A stretch of 64,000 nucleotides of DNA from Casuarina equisetifolia. Taxonomy: Eukaryota > Streptophyta > Magnoliopsida > Fagales > Casuarinaceae. Of this stretch, positions 12,301 through 25,354 are shown in pieces. The notes under the pieces were generated by a model. It worked only from the letters and a program-made list of their open reading frames with translations. It did no database searches and had not been told where the DNA came from. Each line of letters begins with the position of its first letter. Positions within the stretch are counted from its first letter, which is position 1. The position numbers and the translations under genes are program-made. The stretch is from contig CM052359.1 in NCBI GenBank assembly GCA_028551475.1, positions 23,933,583 through 23,997,582 of the forward strand. The letters are read 5' to 3'.

Positions 12301-15300
12301 AGCCTCATCACACTTGTTCTTCAGATCCTCCAATAATTTGTCCAACTCCATTTTCTCATCCATAATTGATCTAAACATCTGTCCTGCTTCCCAAACCTCG
12401 TTCCTCTTCTGAGACAGGAAATCCTTCCCACTTGAAATTTCACATGCTAACTGTTCACCAATAGATTTAACTGATACAAGCTCATTATCTAAATCATTCA
12501 ACAAATCCTTAAGATTTGCATTTTCAACCTTTTCACCTTCTAGTTTCCCCTCCATTAATCTTACCTCCTCTTCTAGGTTGTTATTGACACAAAGAAGATA
12601 GTCCAGTTCTTTATTAAGCTCTTTCAGCTCCACAAATTTTTCACAGGCAATATTATTAAAAATTAGAGAAAGGTTACTCTGAGATATTGCTTCACCAAAC
12701 AAGGCCCAGCTTGCTTCTTCTAGGTTACGTTTTTCTTCTGCCAAGCCAAATGCTTCTTTAATTGAGGATCTCTTCTCTTCAAGCACCTTGAATTTCTCCT
12801 CCTGTAAGTTCTGGTTTGCTCTTTGCAAGTCAAGCAACTGCCCACGCAGATTCTCTGTTTCCATTTTTAACACCTCCTCCCTCTGATCTCCCTTCATTAC
12901 TTTCAATCTCAATTCTTCATTCATCTCCAAGAGTGTTTGGATCTCAGTCTGCAACACTGAAGACTGCTCAGACTGAATCCTCAACTCACTAGAAAGGGTG
13001 TTCCTTTCTGTCACAAGATTCAACATATCTGCTTTCAATTGCCCAAGCAGGGTAACAAGAACTGACTTCTCAATTAGCAGCTGCCCATTTTCATCACAGC
13101 TTCTAGAGAGACAATTTTGTGTCTCTTGAAGTTTTCCAAGTAGACGCTCTAGAAGTACTTCATCTCGGTTGACCTTGTCGTCAAAGCCATGATTTGCCTC
13201 AACATCAAGAGCCTTTGACACCTGATACAGCCCCATCCTCAGTTTTTCCATTTGATCAAACAAGGATTTCAGTTCCACCTTGGACTTGAGATTTTCATGG
13301 TCTAGTTCAGAAATTCGTTTCTTTGACACTTTGGATGCCTCCAAGAGATTTTCAAACTCAATAAAATGAGAAACAAATTTTTCCTTCAGATCAGTTACAC
13401 ATTTCTTCAAGATGAAAATCTCGATTTGAGAACTAATACTGTTGTCTAGTTCCTCTTCATATTCTTTCCTCCTGCATTTCCCTTCTTCTTCTAGAACACG
13501 TATCCGCAATTCCATGCCAGCCAACCGTGTTTCACTCAAACTTGAAAAGCTGGCATGTTCTTGCTCTGCTGCATCCAAGGAAAACTGCAGTTCTTCTACT
13601 TTACAAAGTGCAGATTTTCTCTCATTGTCAAGGACTGAGTGCTTCCATTCTAATTCTGTGTATCTTTTCTCCATGTCTTCCAGTGTTTGCCTAGTCATTT
13701 CCAACTGAGAAAATAAGCTTTCTCGATCAGTAATCAAGCTAGACTTCTCATTATCAAGCAATTGACATGAATCTTCTAAGGTCTTCAATTTCAGCCTCAA
13801 TACTTCAAGTTCAGCATTTGCATCAAAAAGGGAATTCTCTAGAATTTTGTTTCTCTCTGAGAAATTTTCCAAATTCTCGGTTGTAATCTGTAACTGAGAA
13901 ATCAGGGTAGCCTTCTCAGCAACAAGAGCGGATTTTTCTCCCAAAAGAGATTGACAGGACTCCTCTAAAACTTTTACTTTCAGTCTCAGTCCTTCTAATT
14001 CAACATTCAAATCTGAGAGGGAGTTCTCCAAAACAGCATTTTTCTCTAGAAGTTTCTCCATGATTTCCAACTTTTCCAGCAGAGCAACCTTTTCACTTCT
14101 CTCTGCCTCACTGATCTCTTTTAATTTTGAGTTCTCATCCTGCAAGTCTTTCACAGATGATCCAAGGCTCTCAGGATCATAGCCTACATATTCCACCTGC
14201 TCCAGGATAGCCGAGTGTTTCTTGTTCAGCTCATTAAGTTCCTCTTTCAGGCAATATATTTCTTGCTGAAGAGCATTTCTTTGGTCCACTCGAAGTTCAA
14301 CTTCCTCTTCAAGCTTCCCAATGTTCTCCCTCAAGCTTAAGATCTCGTCTTGCAAATTTTTTATGGACACAGCTGAGGATAAATTGAGCTCATTCAGGCT
14401 CTTGTTCTCCTCTTTGACCCTCTGGACTTCATCTTCTAAACCCCGATTACAACTTTCCATGTCCTTTAGAATTTGAACCCTACTGTGCAAATCTGCAGCC
14501 AAAGATCTCAGTTCCTCTTGAGATTGAGAATGCAAATGCTGTAGAGTTTGGAAGGCAGTTTCAGCCTCCACAAATCGTAACCGCTCTTCTTGTAAGCAAG
14601 TCCAAAGTCTACCCAATTCCTTCTTCTTCTCTATAAGTTCTCCACTTTGAGAATCCGTCTTCTTCACCAAAGAGTCCAACTCAGACTGCAGGGTCTGATT
14701 TGATTTTTCCAACAGGTGACACTGTTCTTCAACACCCTTTAGCTTTGCAACCCCATTACTTATCTCACAATTTAACCTTTGGACTTCCTCCTCGGCGCTA
14801 GAGATTTTATGCTCCAGACTAGCGATCATCTCCAGGCATTGCTGGTACTGGAGAACAGCAGCTTCCTTCTCTTCATTTAGTTTGTCAAGTGCTTGCTTAA
14901 GGACATCAACTTCACTTTCAGCTTTATGAGCTCTTTCATTTATAATTCTGGCATTCTCCTCTGCATGCAGTAACTTCTCCTGCAAGTTTGATATCATCTC
15001 CAAACACCGTTTATGTTGAGCAAGTGCAGCTTCTTTTTCAGATTCTACTCTAACAAGGTCTTGCTTTATGGCTTCAGATTCAACTTCAGCTTTACTAGCT
15101 CGCTCATTAAGTTCTTGAGCGTCCACTTTGGCATGAGAAATCTCGCCCTCTAAATTAGATATTTTTTCTAAACTCTGCTGGTATTGAAGAAGACTAGCTT
15201 CTCTTTCCAACTCTAATTTGGCAAGGGCTTCCTTCAGATTTTGAACTTCGGCTTCAGCTCTATTGGCTCGTTCACTTAGTCCCTTTGAATCTTCCAGTGC

Positions 15301-17481
15301 ACAAGAGACTTCTGATTCAAGATTAGATAACCTCTCTAAACTCTGTTGATACTGAAGTAGAAGAGCTTCCTTTTCCGCCTCTAAGTTAGCAAGGGTTTTC
15401 TTTAAGTTCAGAATTTCTGTCTCAGCTTTGCCAACTTGCTCAGTCTTAGAAAGTGCTCGAGCCCTGATGTCCTGGCCCCCATTGCTCTGTGTGCTTTGTT
15501 CTTTCTCCTCTGTATCTTGAAACTTGAGGCCTTTTCTTACCTTCCCTTCTGCAAATTTTGAATGGTTCATTGCTTCTCCGGAGCCAAACAAGTTATTAAG
15601 CTGTTTAGAACCTTTTCTGATTGTTACAGTATCAGATTCTTCTGTGAACCCTCCATTCCTCTTAGCAGCATGGAAATGAGATGAAGACAGTCCCAAACCA
15701 TGCTTTTGCAACTCATCAGGGTCAAAACTTGCCTGTATAGCAGGCATATCAGGTGTTTGGGGATCAGTATCAATAGCAGAAGAACCTGCAGGTGAATCGT
15801 CAGCCAGCATAATTGGAACTTGGTTTGGAAATGCTTCTGCCATGGTCCTTTGAGCCTGGCGTAGCGCTCCAGTCGCATGATCATATCTTTCAGCTAATGC
15901 ACGGTATGCTCGGTAAAATTCCTCAACCAATTTCATAAGTTCTGGTCGTTTCTTATAATACATTTCCGCCCTCCTTGCGAAGGAATCTGCATCTTCTTCA
16001 ATCAGTTTGATCATGTGTTTGACTTTAGCATCCATGTCTGCTCAAGCAGAAAAGATATCTTTTGTCAAGTAGAGAGAACGAGAAAGAGAGAGAGCACCAA
16101 TGCTATTATAAATGGCTCAGAGGAGGTAGAATTAAAAGGTCGACAAGGTGAAACCATGAAAACATCATTACCATATGTTTGATACAAACAGAGACTCTTT
16201 AAATTTTCAAGTGTCACACGATCATCATGACAGTCATTTCATCAGTTTCATCAGTACATGTGGCTTAGAAATGTCGACTAGTCAATTAAATCGTTAGCTC
16301 AGTAGATATGATATGAGACCACAGGGGATTCACACGGTGAAAGGACTCAGAACAAAGATTGAATTTTTCCTAGACAAGGATACGAAAGTTTAATTGAGAG
16401 CAAGAAGAGCACAAGAGGAATTAAAGAAATTAGTTTGTCATCAAACACCATAAAAGTAGACCATTTTTTGACAGAAGCAAATACTACAGCAGATCTAGCA
16501 CAAATCAAAGAATGAGAGAAGTTAGAACTGGTTTTGCCCTGAGAGGGCCACTTCCTTTTTGGAAAACTGATCACAATTTTGTTAAGGGTGTCACAGTAAT
16601 TAATATGCTTGATATACACTATTTACAAGGTCCTTGCCAGCACAAGCTTTAGAAAGTAGTGAGTCACCTTATGAATACTTGTGGTAGAGAGGAGAAAATA
16701 TGAAAAACAATTATGAACTCAACCCTGAAGCAGAAGGTTCTCTATCTTGTATATGATGAGCATACAAATCTATTTCCATGTACTACTCCATAAAGAAGCC
16801 ATCTTGCCATAAGTCAGCCACCTCAAACATTTTTTGATGGAGAACCTAGTGATGCCTTATGCACGACATTCATAGCCCACTTGATTAAGGAAATGGAATT
16901 AGAAAGGATGAATAGTCAGATTTTGTCACCATAACTGGGATGGCAACATAATAGATTTTGAGTCATTATCACAAGTAAAATCATCCATAAATTCCTTAAG
17001 ACATCAAAAGAGTTTTAAGTGGGTAATCTCTGTTCAATTACAATAATCACTAGGTTTTCTTGGTCTTAAAAAACACCAGCAAGGATGGACAAGTGGAAGG
17101 GCGGATTGGGACTATGTTAAGACTTTTGTTCCCAGAAATTACCAATAAGCGTTTCCTTATCTTAAACTTCCAGGAACAAACACAAAGGAGAAAAACATTA
17201 GATATTAGAAATTAATCTATAGGAACCGCATTTTAGGACACCCAGTACTTAATTTACAATCTCCATAAAAAAATGCTAACATTAGGTCCCAGAAATTGAT
17301 CTATAGGAAACTGCATTTTAGGACGCAGAATACTTAATTGAGTATCTTCATACAAAATGCAAACAAAGAGAGAAATACCATTAAAATTCTCCTGAAGCCA
17401 TTTTGAATTTTTTGGGCTTATATGGCTGTCCCACCACCAAGAGTACATGCGTCCTGAATCAGAATGCGACAGTGTTGCCAT
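9378..17481 (-). CDS. NET1: NET1 (NETWORKED 1) actin-binding coiled-coil protein
   Basis: Plant-specific protein that links actin filaments to membranes; NET1A is known from plasma membrane and plasmodesmata. Three exons on the minus strand, 17379-17481, 11824-16037 and 9378-10586, encode 1,841 residues with matching phases. The start at 17481 is fixed by the family N-terminus, with [15 protein letters not shown] at residues 15-29. The NAB actin-binding domain spans about residues 13-93 and is split after residue 34 by a 1,341-bp intron. Almost all the rest is predicted coiled coil, rich in Glu, Leu, Lys and Gln. It includes four 56-residue repeats (about residues 241-464) and a 63-residue duplicated block starting ENSL (genomic about 13660-14045). 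The C-terminal tail has the family signature LLRDYLYGG ... [15 protein letters not shown]. Intron 2 (10587-11823) is AT-rich with nothing recognised. The family is certain; the member (NET1A-D type) is not. Confidence 0.95.
14749..15420 (-). repeat. Four 56-codon tandem repeats inside NET1
   Basis: Four consecutive coiled-coil modules of exactly 56 residues (168 bp; eight heptads) follow one another without gaps. The shared frame is: LK-x3-L near the start, EKEA or EREA, LLQYQQ(S/C)LE, (S/A)(N/S)LE, and usually a closing ER-A-x-KAE-like block. The fourth copy diverges at its end. The equal lengths mean the heptad register is unbroken. Confidence 0.9.
17207..17360. repeat. 84-bp-period tandem duplication in NET1 intron 1
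   Basis: A ~70-bp segment beginning AGAAATTAATCTATAGG at 17207 recurs at 17291 as AGAAATTGATCTATAGG, including a shared GCATTTTAGGAC block, with moderate divergence. It lies within the first NET1 intron, just before the first coding exon in genomic order. Confidence 0.85.
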
Positions 17482-18379
17482 GACTCAAGCCGAGAAGACC
17501 ACCACTTCGCTGCCGTCCTCTCAGTCAAATTCTAAATCCGTGATAAACGGAACTGAATGCAGATCCAGGAAAAGTTGGATTCAAAGCAGAAATGGATATA
17601 GCTATCTTGTTGCTCCTTGTACCTATCCATCAAAATAAATGAACATAAGACGATAATTCAGCTTCAGACGATTGAGACTAATTGCCCGAAGAGATGAGGT
17701 TTCAAGAACTTTGATCAAAAGATCAGAATGAGCAAGAAAGGTACCTGATCGATTGGAACAAATTCCAAAAACCAGGTATGAGTAACTGCTATCTTTAGAA
17801 TTGGTCAAACTACCTGACCAAAGAGATAAGACACAAAAACAAACCAGGAAATAAAAGGATCAGACAATGAATAAATGATCAGAAAAAAAAAAAACAGAAA
17901 TATTTACATGCTTCAAAGAATAACAAGTTCAGACATTCGTTCAATTAATAAAGGACAGGACAATGCATAGAGTAGCGCTTTTTCCAGAAGGACTCGACAG
18001 ACATAAAAAAATCTTAAAAAAAGAAAAGAAAAGAAAAGAAAAACAGAACATGAATGAAACAACTCTATCATTTCCGTGAATGCAAAAGCAAAGCAGGACT
18101 TTCTAGGAAGACCAGCAGCCAAAACTAAAAAACAGTACCAGACGAGAATCGGCAACAGAAGAACGCAGGAGAAAAACATAGTTACATGAAATGGTATGCA
18201 GGGGCATGGATTTTCTGAGTACCGTTACGAATTGTAATAATCAGAAGGCTTACCAGTAATAATCTGATACAAAGTTTGGCTTGGATTAGCAGCTTTCCTA
18301 ACAGCACCTTCAGCTGCTTTTCCTCTTTCACTCTCAACCCATGTTAGTTGGATCCTTCTGTCTCCGTCCCTCCCTGAAA

Positions 18380-18423
<44 letters not shown>

Positions 18424-18530
18424 CCTGTTCTACTCTGCTTTTTAAGTTGCGTTTGGTGTAGCGTGGGGCTTTCAGAACTGTCAAAGAGGAAAGACAACCC
18501 AGAAAAAAAGAAAAAAGTGGGCGAAGGCAA
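17482..18530 (-). promoter_or_regulatory. NET1 5' leader and promoter with CT/GA repeat
   Basis: Reading on the minus strand, a transcript-like segment (about 18500 down to 18254) ends in a strong donor, TTACTG|GTAAGCC. A plausible acceptor, GGATAG|GTACAAGG, lies at 17622, 141 bases before the start codon. This suggests a 5' UTR intron of about 630 bp. The segment carries a (GA)n tract on the transcribed strand at 18383-18421 and a short ATG-GGT-TGA upstream frame. GA/CT repeats near plant start sites are known targets of BBR/BPC factors. All of this is inferred without transcript data. Confidence 0.4.
18383..18421. repeat. (CT)n microsatellite in NET1 leader
   Basis: Uninterrupted CT dinucleotides, about 38 bp, in the inferred 5' leader or promoter of NET1. 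Confidence 0.95.
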
Positions 18531-21500
18531 CGCCGACGAAGGAAAGTAAATCTGTAATTAATGCTTCTTTCTTTAATAGGAGAGTAATTATCCCCCTAAT
18601 TTGGTTTTTTAATCATTTCACCCTTTTCAAAAATCAGATCCTTTTTGAAATTACAACGGTTGGTTTTGCAAGAAAGTGGTGAAATTACAAGAGTTTCAAA
18701 AATGTTTTATCTTGTGTTTCTCAACCTTTGACTGCTTAAACGAAGGCTTCAGTGTGGAACAAGCAAAACCGTGGACTGACTTCTTTTGGAAATTCCAGGG
18801 GTATTTGAGTAAAAAAGACTCCGGCATCGAATATACTTTAAGGTAAAGGTGGTGGCGCGAGGGACGGTGGAGAAAAACGGCCCTCATTCGTCACGCGATT
18901 AAGAAATTCCGGTTTCCGAAATACGACCACGTGTATTGCACCTCTTTTGGTTCACGGCAACGCAGCGTTTTTGGATTTTAGAGATTGGACGGTAAAGATG
19001 GTTCAATCATAGCATCAGGTTGGGGGTCTGCATGGACCCACCACGCAACGTGTTATAATTGATGCATATGGCTTAATAATGGTTTTGCCAGTTCAGCTAA
19101 ATTCATAGAACCAGGGGAAAATAAAATAAAACTCTGATAATTTTATAATTGGAATGAGAGAAAAAAAAATTGGTCAGATGTGAGCATCATATCCACGGTG
19201 GATCCACATCATGCTTTTCCACTTTTGTGCTAATGTCCAAAGTAGGTTGGGTGTCGAACGAGTGGCGGCATCGGCATGTATCTCAATAGCAGCCTAACTT
19301 TATCATCTAACATCTAATGAAGACGTTGAGGAATTGAATTATTGAAGAAAAGATAAGAATCTTTGGAAAATACAAGGTGTGCTTTAGTCGTATCAGTAGC
19401 CTCCAGATTAGACGGCGAGAGGGAAGCATTGATCGTTGGTTGACCAGCTTATAAAGGTTTCGGTGGCAATCACCTGATATATATGTATATAATGCGTGGT
19501 AGGGGAGGGTGTGAGAATTCCGTGACACGGAGACAAAGACAGTTAATTCTTTTCCAATCCCAGGTTGGCTTCCGTTGTTTAACGAAACCGGTTATGTGTT
19601 TCTTGATTTTTTTTCTAGCCAAGTTGAATATTAAAGTATAAGAATTTATTTTAAATCTTAAAATATTAGATAAAAAAATTTCATCTCATACAAAATTAAA
19701 AACTTAGACTGTCGTTTTCAATGTGAGATAACAATGACTAGACGGAGTAATAGATCATCACCGATAATGTAGCCGGAGATATTTCCACCGTTTCCACCGG
19801 AAAAAGAAACGGGATTCCTGTTGTGAAAGTTAAGGTGACTTCCAAGTTCGACAGGACCACATGCGGATGCTTACAGTGTCTTTTACTCTACCTTACAAGC
19901 TAAACAAATGGCACAGGCTGTCCTCCACTCGACACCTAGCCCAAGAACAGCTCTGTCGAAAAGAACCTCTTTTTTATTTCACTATTGGTCGTGCAAGTTC
20001 TTTTGGCGGTTCAGTTGATTTCTGTTTGTATCATGAACAGTTCACCTTTTTTCTTTTGGTCACGAGAACACAGTGTCGATGCGACAAACCAAACAGGAAG
20101 GATTTAGAGTGCATAAATGATGAGAAATTCTTAAGCACAAGTCCCAGCAACTTCTGCTCTTAGAGTGGAGCTTAATCATCTTCCACCTCTCGATGATGCA
20201 ACAAGCTATGAGTGAAAAAAAGGAGTTTACGAGATGGCATTATTACAAGGACAAGCAGGAGCACGAGAAGGACAGGCTATGAGAATTTACCATGGCCAGC
20301 ATAGGAGAGTGTGCTCCACGTGAGGTAGGGTTTCCTTTTGACCACCCGGGTCTTATTATGGTCTGCAATAAAAGCATGAATTCAGTGACTTTACAAAAGT
20401 TGCTGCAGCATCCACGAGGACCAAGAAAGAAGGAAAGGGTTTGTCTTATAGCCGTTACCTTACCTTTTACGATTTCCTGCTTTTGTCTTAGATTTGGAAG
20501 ATGGTAAATAGAGGATATAAAGTTTTCTACTAGTCCCTTATGTTGGAATTTCTTTTTTAGAACCTTATACCCTTTGATATCTCTCTTTTCTCATAAACAC
20601 TTTTAAAAAATATTATTAGATCTATTTAATATGATATTAGAATAAGATTTTTTTATCTTACAGATAAACAATCAAAGAGGCCTTTTACATTAGTTGAATA
20701 TTATTTTCTAATTTATAGGGGGCATATTAGAATTTTGTCCCACGTCAAAAGTAAAATTCTTTTTTAGAGTCTTATATGAATTAGTGTCTCTCTTCCCTCG
20801 TGACCCCTCACTTAATACCTTCTAAGCACACTCCCAAGTACAGAATCCATGTTTTGGAAAATAAAATGGAATAAACCAGAAAGAGAGAGCAAGAGGATCA
20901 ACAACTAATAACTGCTGACGCGAAGAATGGAATGTTGGATTTAGTTTTCCTTGATACTTGTGGTGGAGAAGGCAGGAAAAGAGGACTTTTTGGAGGCAAG
21001 GATTAGAGGCATGGATGTCTCGGGAGGCCATCATCATCGTGATATCTTTTTCAATGCGAGGGGCTTTTTTCAAAGGTTCCCACTAACGTCGCCCGAGGAA
21101 GTAACCATGGTTTGCAGGAACCAATCAAGTCTGGCTGTGGAAAATTCTGACATGATGAATTCAAACAGCGCAGATTGAATCATTTTCTTCTTGAATTTGT
21201 AGAGGCCATATCTTAATACCACTCATCCAAAAAACTGTCTAGTAAAAAATCATAATGATAGACTTTCGTATTTTGAATATTTTCAATTTTAAAGGCTTTT
21301 CTATCGTAATTTTAATGGATTATTGCGATTAACTAAAAGGTTTGGTTGAGTTACTTTTATATGATTTTACTGTTATTCTTGTCATGTTTAAGATATTAAC
21401 TAAATCTTCATGATTACAAGGTTTACTATGAACTGAATGTTTCTCTTTTTCTTTCTCACTTCTTCTGGCTTATACATGATTTTTATTTTTAACTAAATAT

Positions 21501-24500
21501 GTTTGCTTAAAGTTTGAGATAACACCACTTTTCCAAAAATCATTAGTACATTGCCAACAAAAGATTCTCATACCCTACAACTCTCAAAAACTGAATCCTT
21601 ACCTTAGCCCTAGATGCAAAGGGTTAATTTATAATGACTAGTAAGCTAGATATCATTAATTATGGATTAACCTGATTAAAATTTAGATTAAGATGGGCCA
21701 ATTCACACAATCTAGAAGCACGGTTCACAATTGATGGGAAATACTTCTCTTGCAACCTTTTCACCTCATTGCTATTATAATTTTATTTGAGACTTTTTGT
21801 TTCTATATTTTATTCTCTTTATTTTTTTCTTATCTTTTACATAAAAACTTGATCATTTTTTATTTCATACTTTAGAGAAATAAAATATTAGAGTGTGAGG
21901 ACCTATCCCAAAATCTTAAAACATTAGATGAAAATTTTTTATTACTTATAAGAATCTTCTCACTTTCGAGACAAAATGAAAAATTCGTGTTGGCTAGCTA
22001 AAGGGGTCCTTTCAAACCACGATGTTTTGCCATCTTTTCTCAGCAAAACTGCAAAAAGAAGAAACCAGAACTGGAAAACACTAATGAAATCAAGCGGAAA
22101 AGCAACAAAAAACCATTATCTGCTTGGGAGCTTCTCTAGGACTCAAAAGACAAACCCAGCCTTCAATCCATTACAAAAAGTTTTACTTCGGATCTCCCTC
22201 TCTTCGTCGGTTTCTTCTCCTACATATACGAAAAGCCACAAGAATTCTAGTGGGCCCTCAAAGATGGCGGACAGAAATCTAATAGTCCCTTTGTTCGTAT
22301 CTGTGGTCCGGAGTTAGACAGCACTTCTCACGTCTCCCTCTAACGGATTAAAGATTCCAAAAGCTCGCTTGAAACAACGCCATGATGATGTTAGGCTAAA
22401 GCTTGAACAAGTGTGAAGGAGAACCAGGTGGCCCACCCCCAACCGCCGCTAAGCGACCTAAACGCCATGTGCAGTTCTCAAACACCTAATCCTATGTGAT
22501 GTTTACTATTGGGTGAATGGAGATGTCTAATGCTGTATTACTATATATTTTTTTTAAGAGAATAGGAACGATATGCACAAATTTTATTAATATTAATAAA
22601 GTGAGGCACAATAATTATACCTTAGATAAATCTAATATCTTATTATTAAATTACGAGTTAAAATTTTTGACTACATATAAATTTGTCTTTTCATGTTTTT
22701 AACCGGCTTTTGTGAAGTGAGATGTGAAAGTTAATATTTTGAAAGCAAATTTCACTCAATAATTGACATTACATGCTACTTTGGAGTTGAGACTTTTAAT
22801 ATTTTATTATAATTTGTTAAGAAGCCTCGGCTCTATTAAAATTGAAAAAGTTTGAAACAAAGAGGTTTTATGATCAAGATAGAAAATCTTCCACTCCCTT
22901 TACCTATATTTATATATTTAAAGACATTGTATTAAAAGTTAAGTTCATCCTTAACATTTTTATAGATTTGAAAAGTAAGTCCATGCAACAAGTAGTACCA
23001 TAAATTGGTTTAGAATTAAACCATCATAGTGGGATAGGGGTATTAACGATATAGTAGCTAGAAATCCTATGTTATGTATACGCCAATGGTTTCTTCAAAA
23101 TCTTAGACCACAGCCATCAACTCTAAAACCCCACCTAGTTTTATGAAAAACTTAGGTTAAGTATAAATTAGAAGCTCAATATTTGTTGTAAGTGAGGGAA
23201 GAAGCTGGAGTTGGTCGTATTTTAGTCTAATCAGTTGTTATATCCACAGCTTTTGATGAAAATTTTTCATTCATCCCGTGAGTAAGACTTACTGTTCAAT
23301 AGTAGATATTAATCATTGCCTCAATAATTGATGCAGAAAGTTTCTAGAAAAACGTGGAGAAGGTAAACAAGGTCTTACCCTCGTGGTTTTACGGGTTTAC
23401 CTAGAACCTGCAAGAAAACTACAGAATGCTCACGATTGTTGGTGCCTATAGTACTTCATCGGTTTGCTTCCTGTGAAGGTGTCCTTTTTTCGGTTGTTTT
23501 GCAATGCCTCCGGCCCAGAAGCACGAAACCAGGCTGCTTGGTCAATGGAATAGCATTAGGCTGCTTTCGGTCGGCAGACAAGAAGATCCATCAATCAAAA
23601 CAATAACAAAGGGAAATATGGGTGGGCCTAATCAATGCCAACTAACCGATGGGCCATCTCTTTTCCTACTCGTCTCATAATGTTTTCTATTTCTCGTTTT
23701 TATCATAAGTTTTATCTCTCTGATTGATTATTCAGTGTTAGTTAATGAAAGTACTTTTAGCATGACTTAATTTTTTCAATTGACGATAAATTTTCATTTC
23801 CAATGGCTTTTAGTTGAAAATATTTTTTAATTTAGTATTAATTTCTTATATCTTTTTATCTACTTTCTAAAGATAAATTTAAATGAACTGTTGAAAATTT
23901 ACAAAAAAAAAAATGGTTCAATTAATTTAGTTTTTTGAATTTGAGTTAGTTTATAATTTTTTTTTTCGTAAAATTTATATGGGAAGAGAAAAAAAAACAG
24001 GAATTTTGGTCTATTCACATATCATTTTATCATCTTACTCTTACACAATTATTGATTAGTAATATGTATTTGGTTTTGAAAATTATGCAAAATTAAAACA
24101 TATATAAACAAACAAAACTAAAGGTTATGACTGTTTGGAGGTGTGAGTTTTGAGAATTCTTGGTAAAATACATGTGTCAATATTAATTACCCCGAAATAA
24201 AAATAGTTGTATTTGGAATATTTATGTTTATTTGCAACATTTGACTATTTCAAAGGTTTTGACCTTAAGCCGTCTTATGAAGCTTTTGAGCCCAGTAACA
24301 TTTGTTATGCAAATGAATGAGGACATATGTTCTACACCAAAAGATAAAGTTTCTAAGCAGAGCTTAAAAATAATAATAAAAAAAAACCCTCCAATCGTGG
24401 AGCTTAACTTTTGGATTATACCATGGGCTTATTTTTAGTATGATACAAAGTCCAAATTAATATATTGTAATTCTCATTCAACTTTTGGTCCTTAAAAATA

Positions 24501-25354
24501 TACTCAATGTGTGATAACTATCAATTTCAGCTTTGAGATGGTTTGTAAGCAGATATTGAAAATAAAAGTCTAATGTTAGAGAAATATATAATTTTTTTTT
24601 TATCAATTATTGGGTAATATTTAAATACAAAATATATTACATAATTTCATGAATTAACTTTAAATTAAATATTTAAGCATTTTGATAGTTGCTTTCAAGA
24701 GCTATCATGTTGGTTGATCTTCCATTAGTACATATATTGTCTTGATTATACCTTTCTCAATTTACTCTTATGTTATGTAGTTATTCTTCATGTCTTGTAT
24801 TCGCACTATCTTATGTTATATGTTATAGAAACCATTGCTTTGAGTGCCGTGCTTTGTACGTTGTACTCTTAAGTCTATTGACATTGCTTTATATTCTTCC
24901 ATAAGGATATATATGTATATATACATCAAGGCGGAAATGTTGTGGAATTAAGACGCTGTCTTGTAAAATCGCCACGGCCTTTCGAAAATATTATTTTTTT
25001 GGCTGAACCTGGAGCTTACCCGTACTCACAAGGAATTTTAGAAGGCCACGGTTCTGTATCTGGATAAAGGAATAGCTCGGCAGGTCAGCACCACATCGGG
25101 ACAATAAATATTAAAAGGACACAAAGGTTAGCACCACGTCGGATCGAAATCCAGTACTAAGTCTTCGCTCTCCTACGCCAAACTCCACACATGTTGACAC
25201 CGATAACCAATTGCATTGCGCCACAGCACACAAAAGTACTTTTATGTACAGAATTATCCCTCACAACGGCATCCTAATTGACCAAAAAACCTACACAGTT
25301 ATGCTTATCTTCATGTCCTCTGCCCCTCCTCTGTCACTCTCTGAGCTCTGAACC
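18531..25354. other. Large AT-rich spacer between NET1 and MCCA
   Basis: A 6.8-kb divergent intergenic region between the NET1 leader and the MCCA start. I find no supportable gene. Several open frames of 60-110 codons occur (for example near 19861-20163, 20951-21178 and 21976-22317), but none resembles a known family. Two stretches at 19630-19740 and 21884-21975 share a degenerate motif (…ATCTTAAAA[T/C]ATTAGAT[A/G]AAAA…), probably scraps of one dispersed repeat. The 23700-24700 part is extremely AT-rich. The last ~300 bp should include the MCCA promoter. Confidence 0.5.

Noticed and set aside
11526-16035. Plus-strand open frames inside the NET1 gene (for example 11992-12219, 13442-13708)
   Set aside because: They are antisense shadows of the NET1 coding exon, rich in Ser and Leu as expected from reversed Glu/Lys codons.
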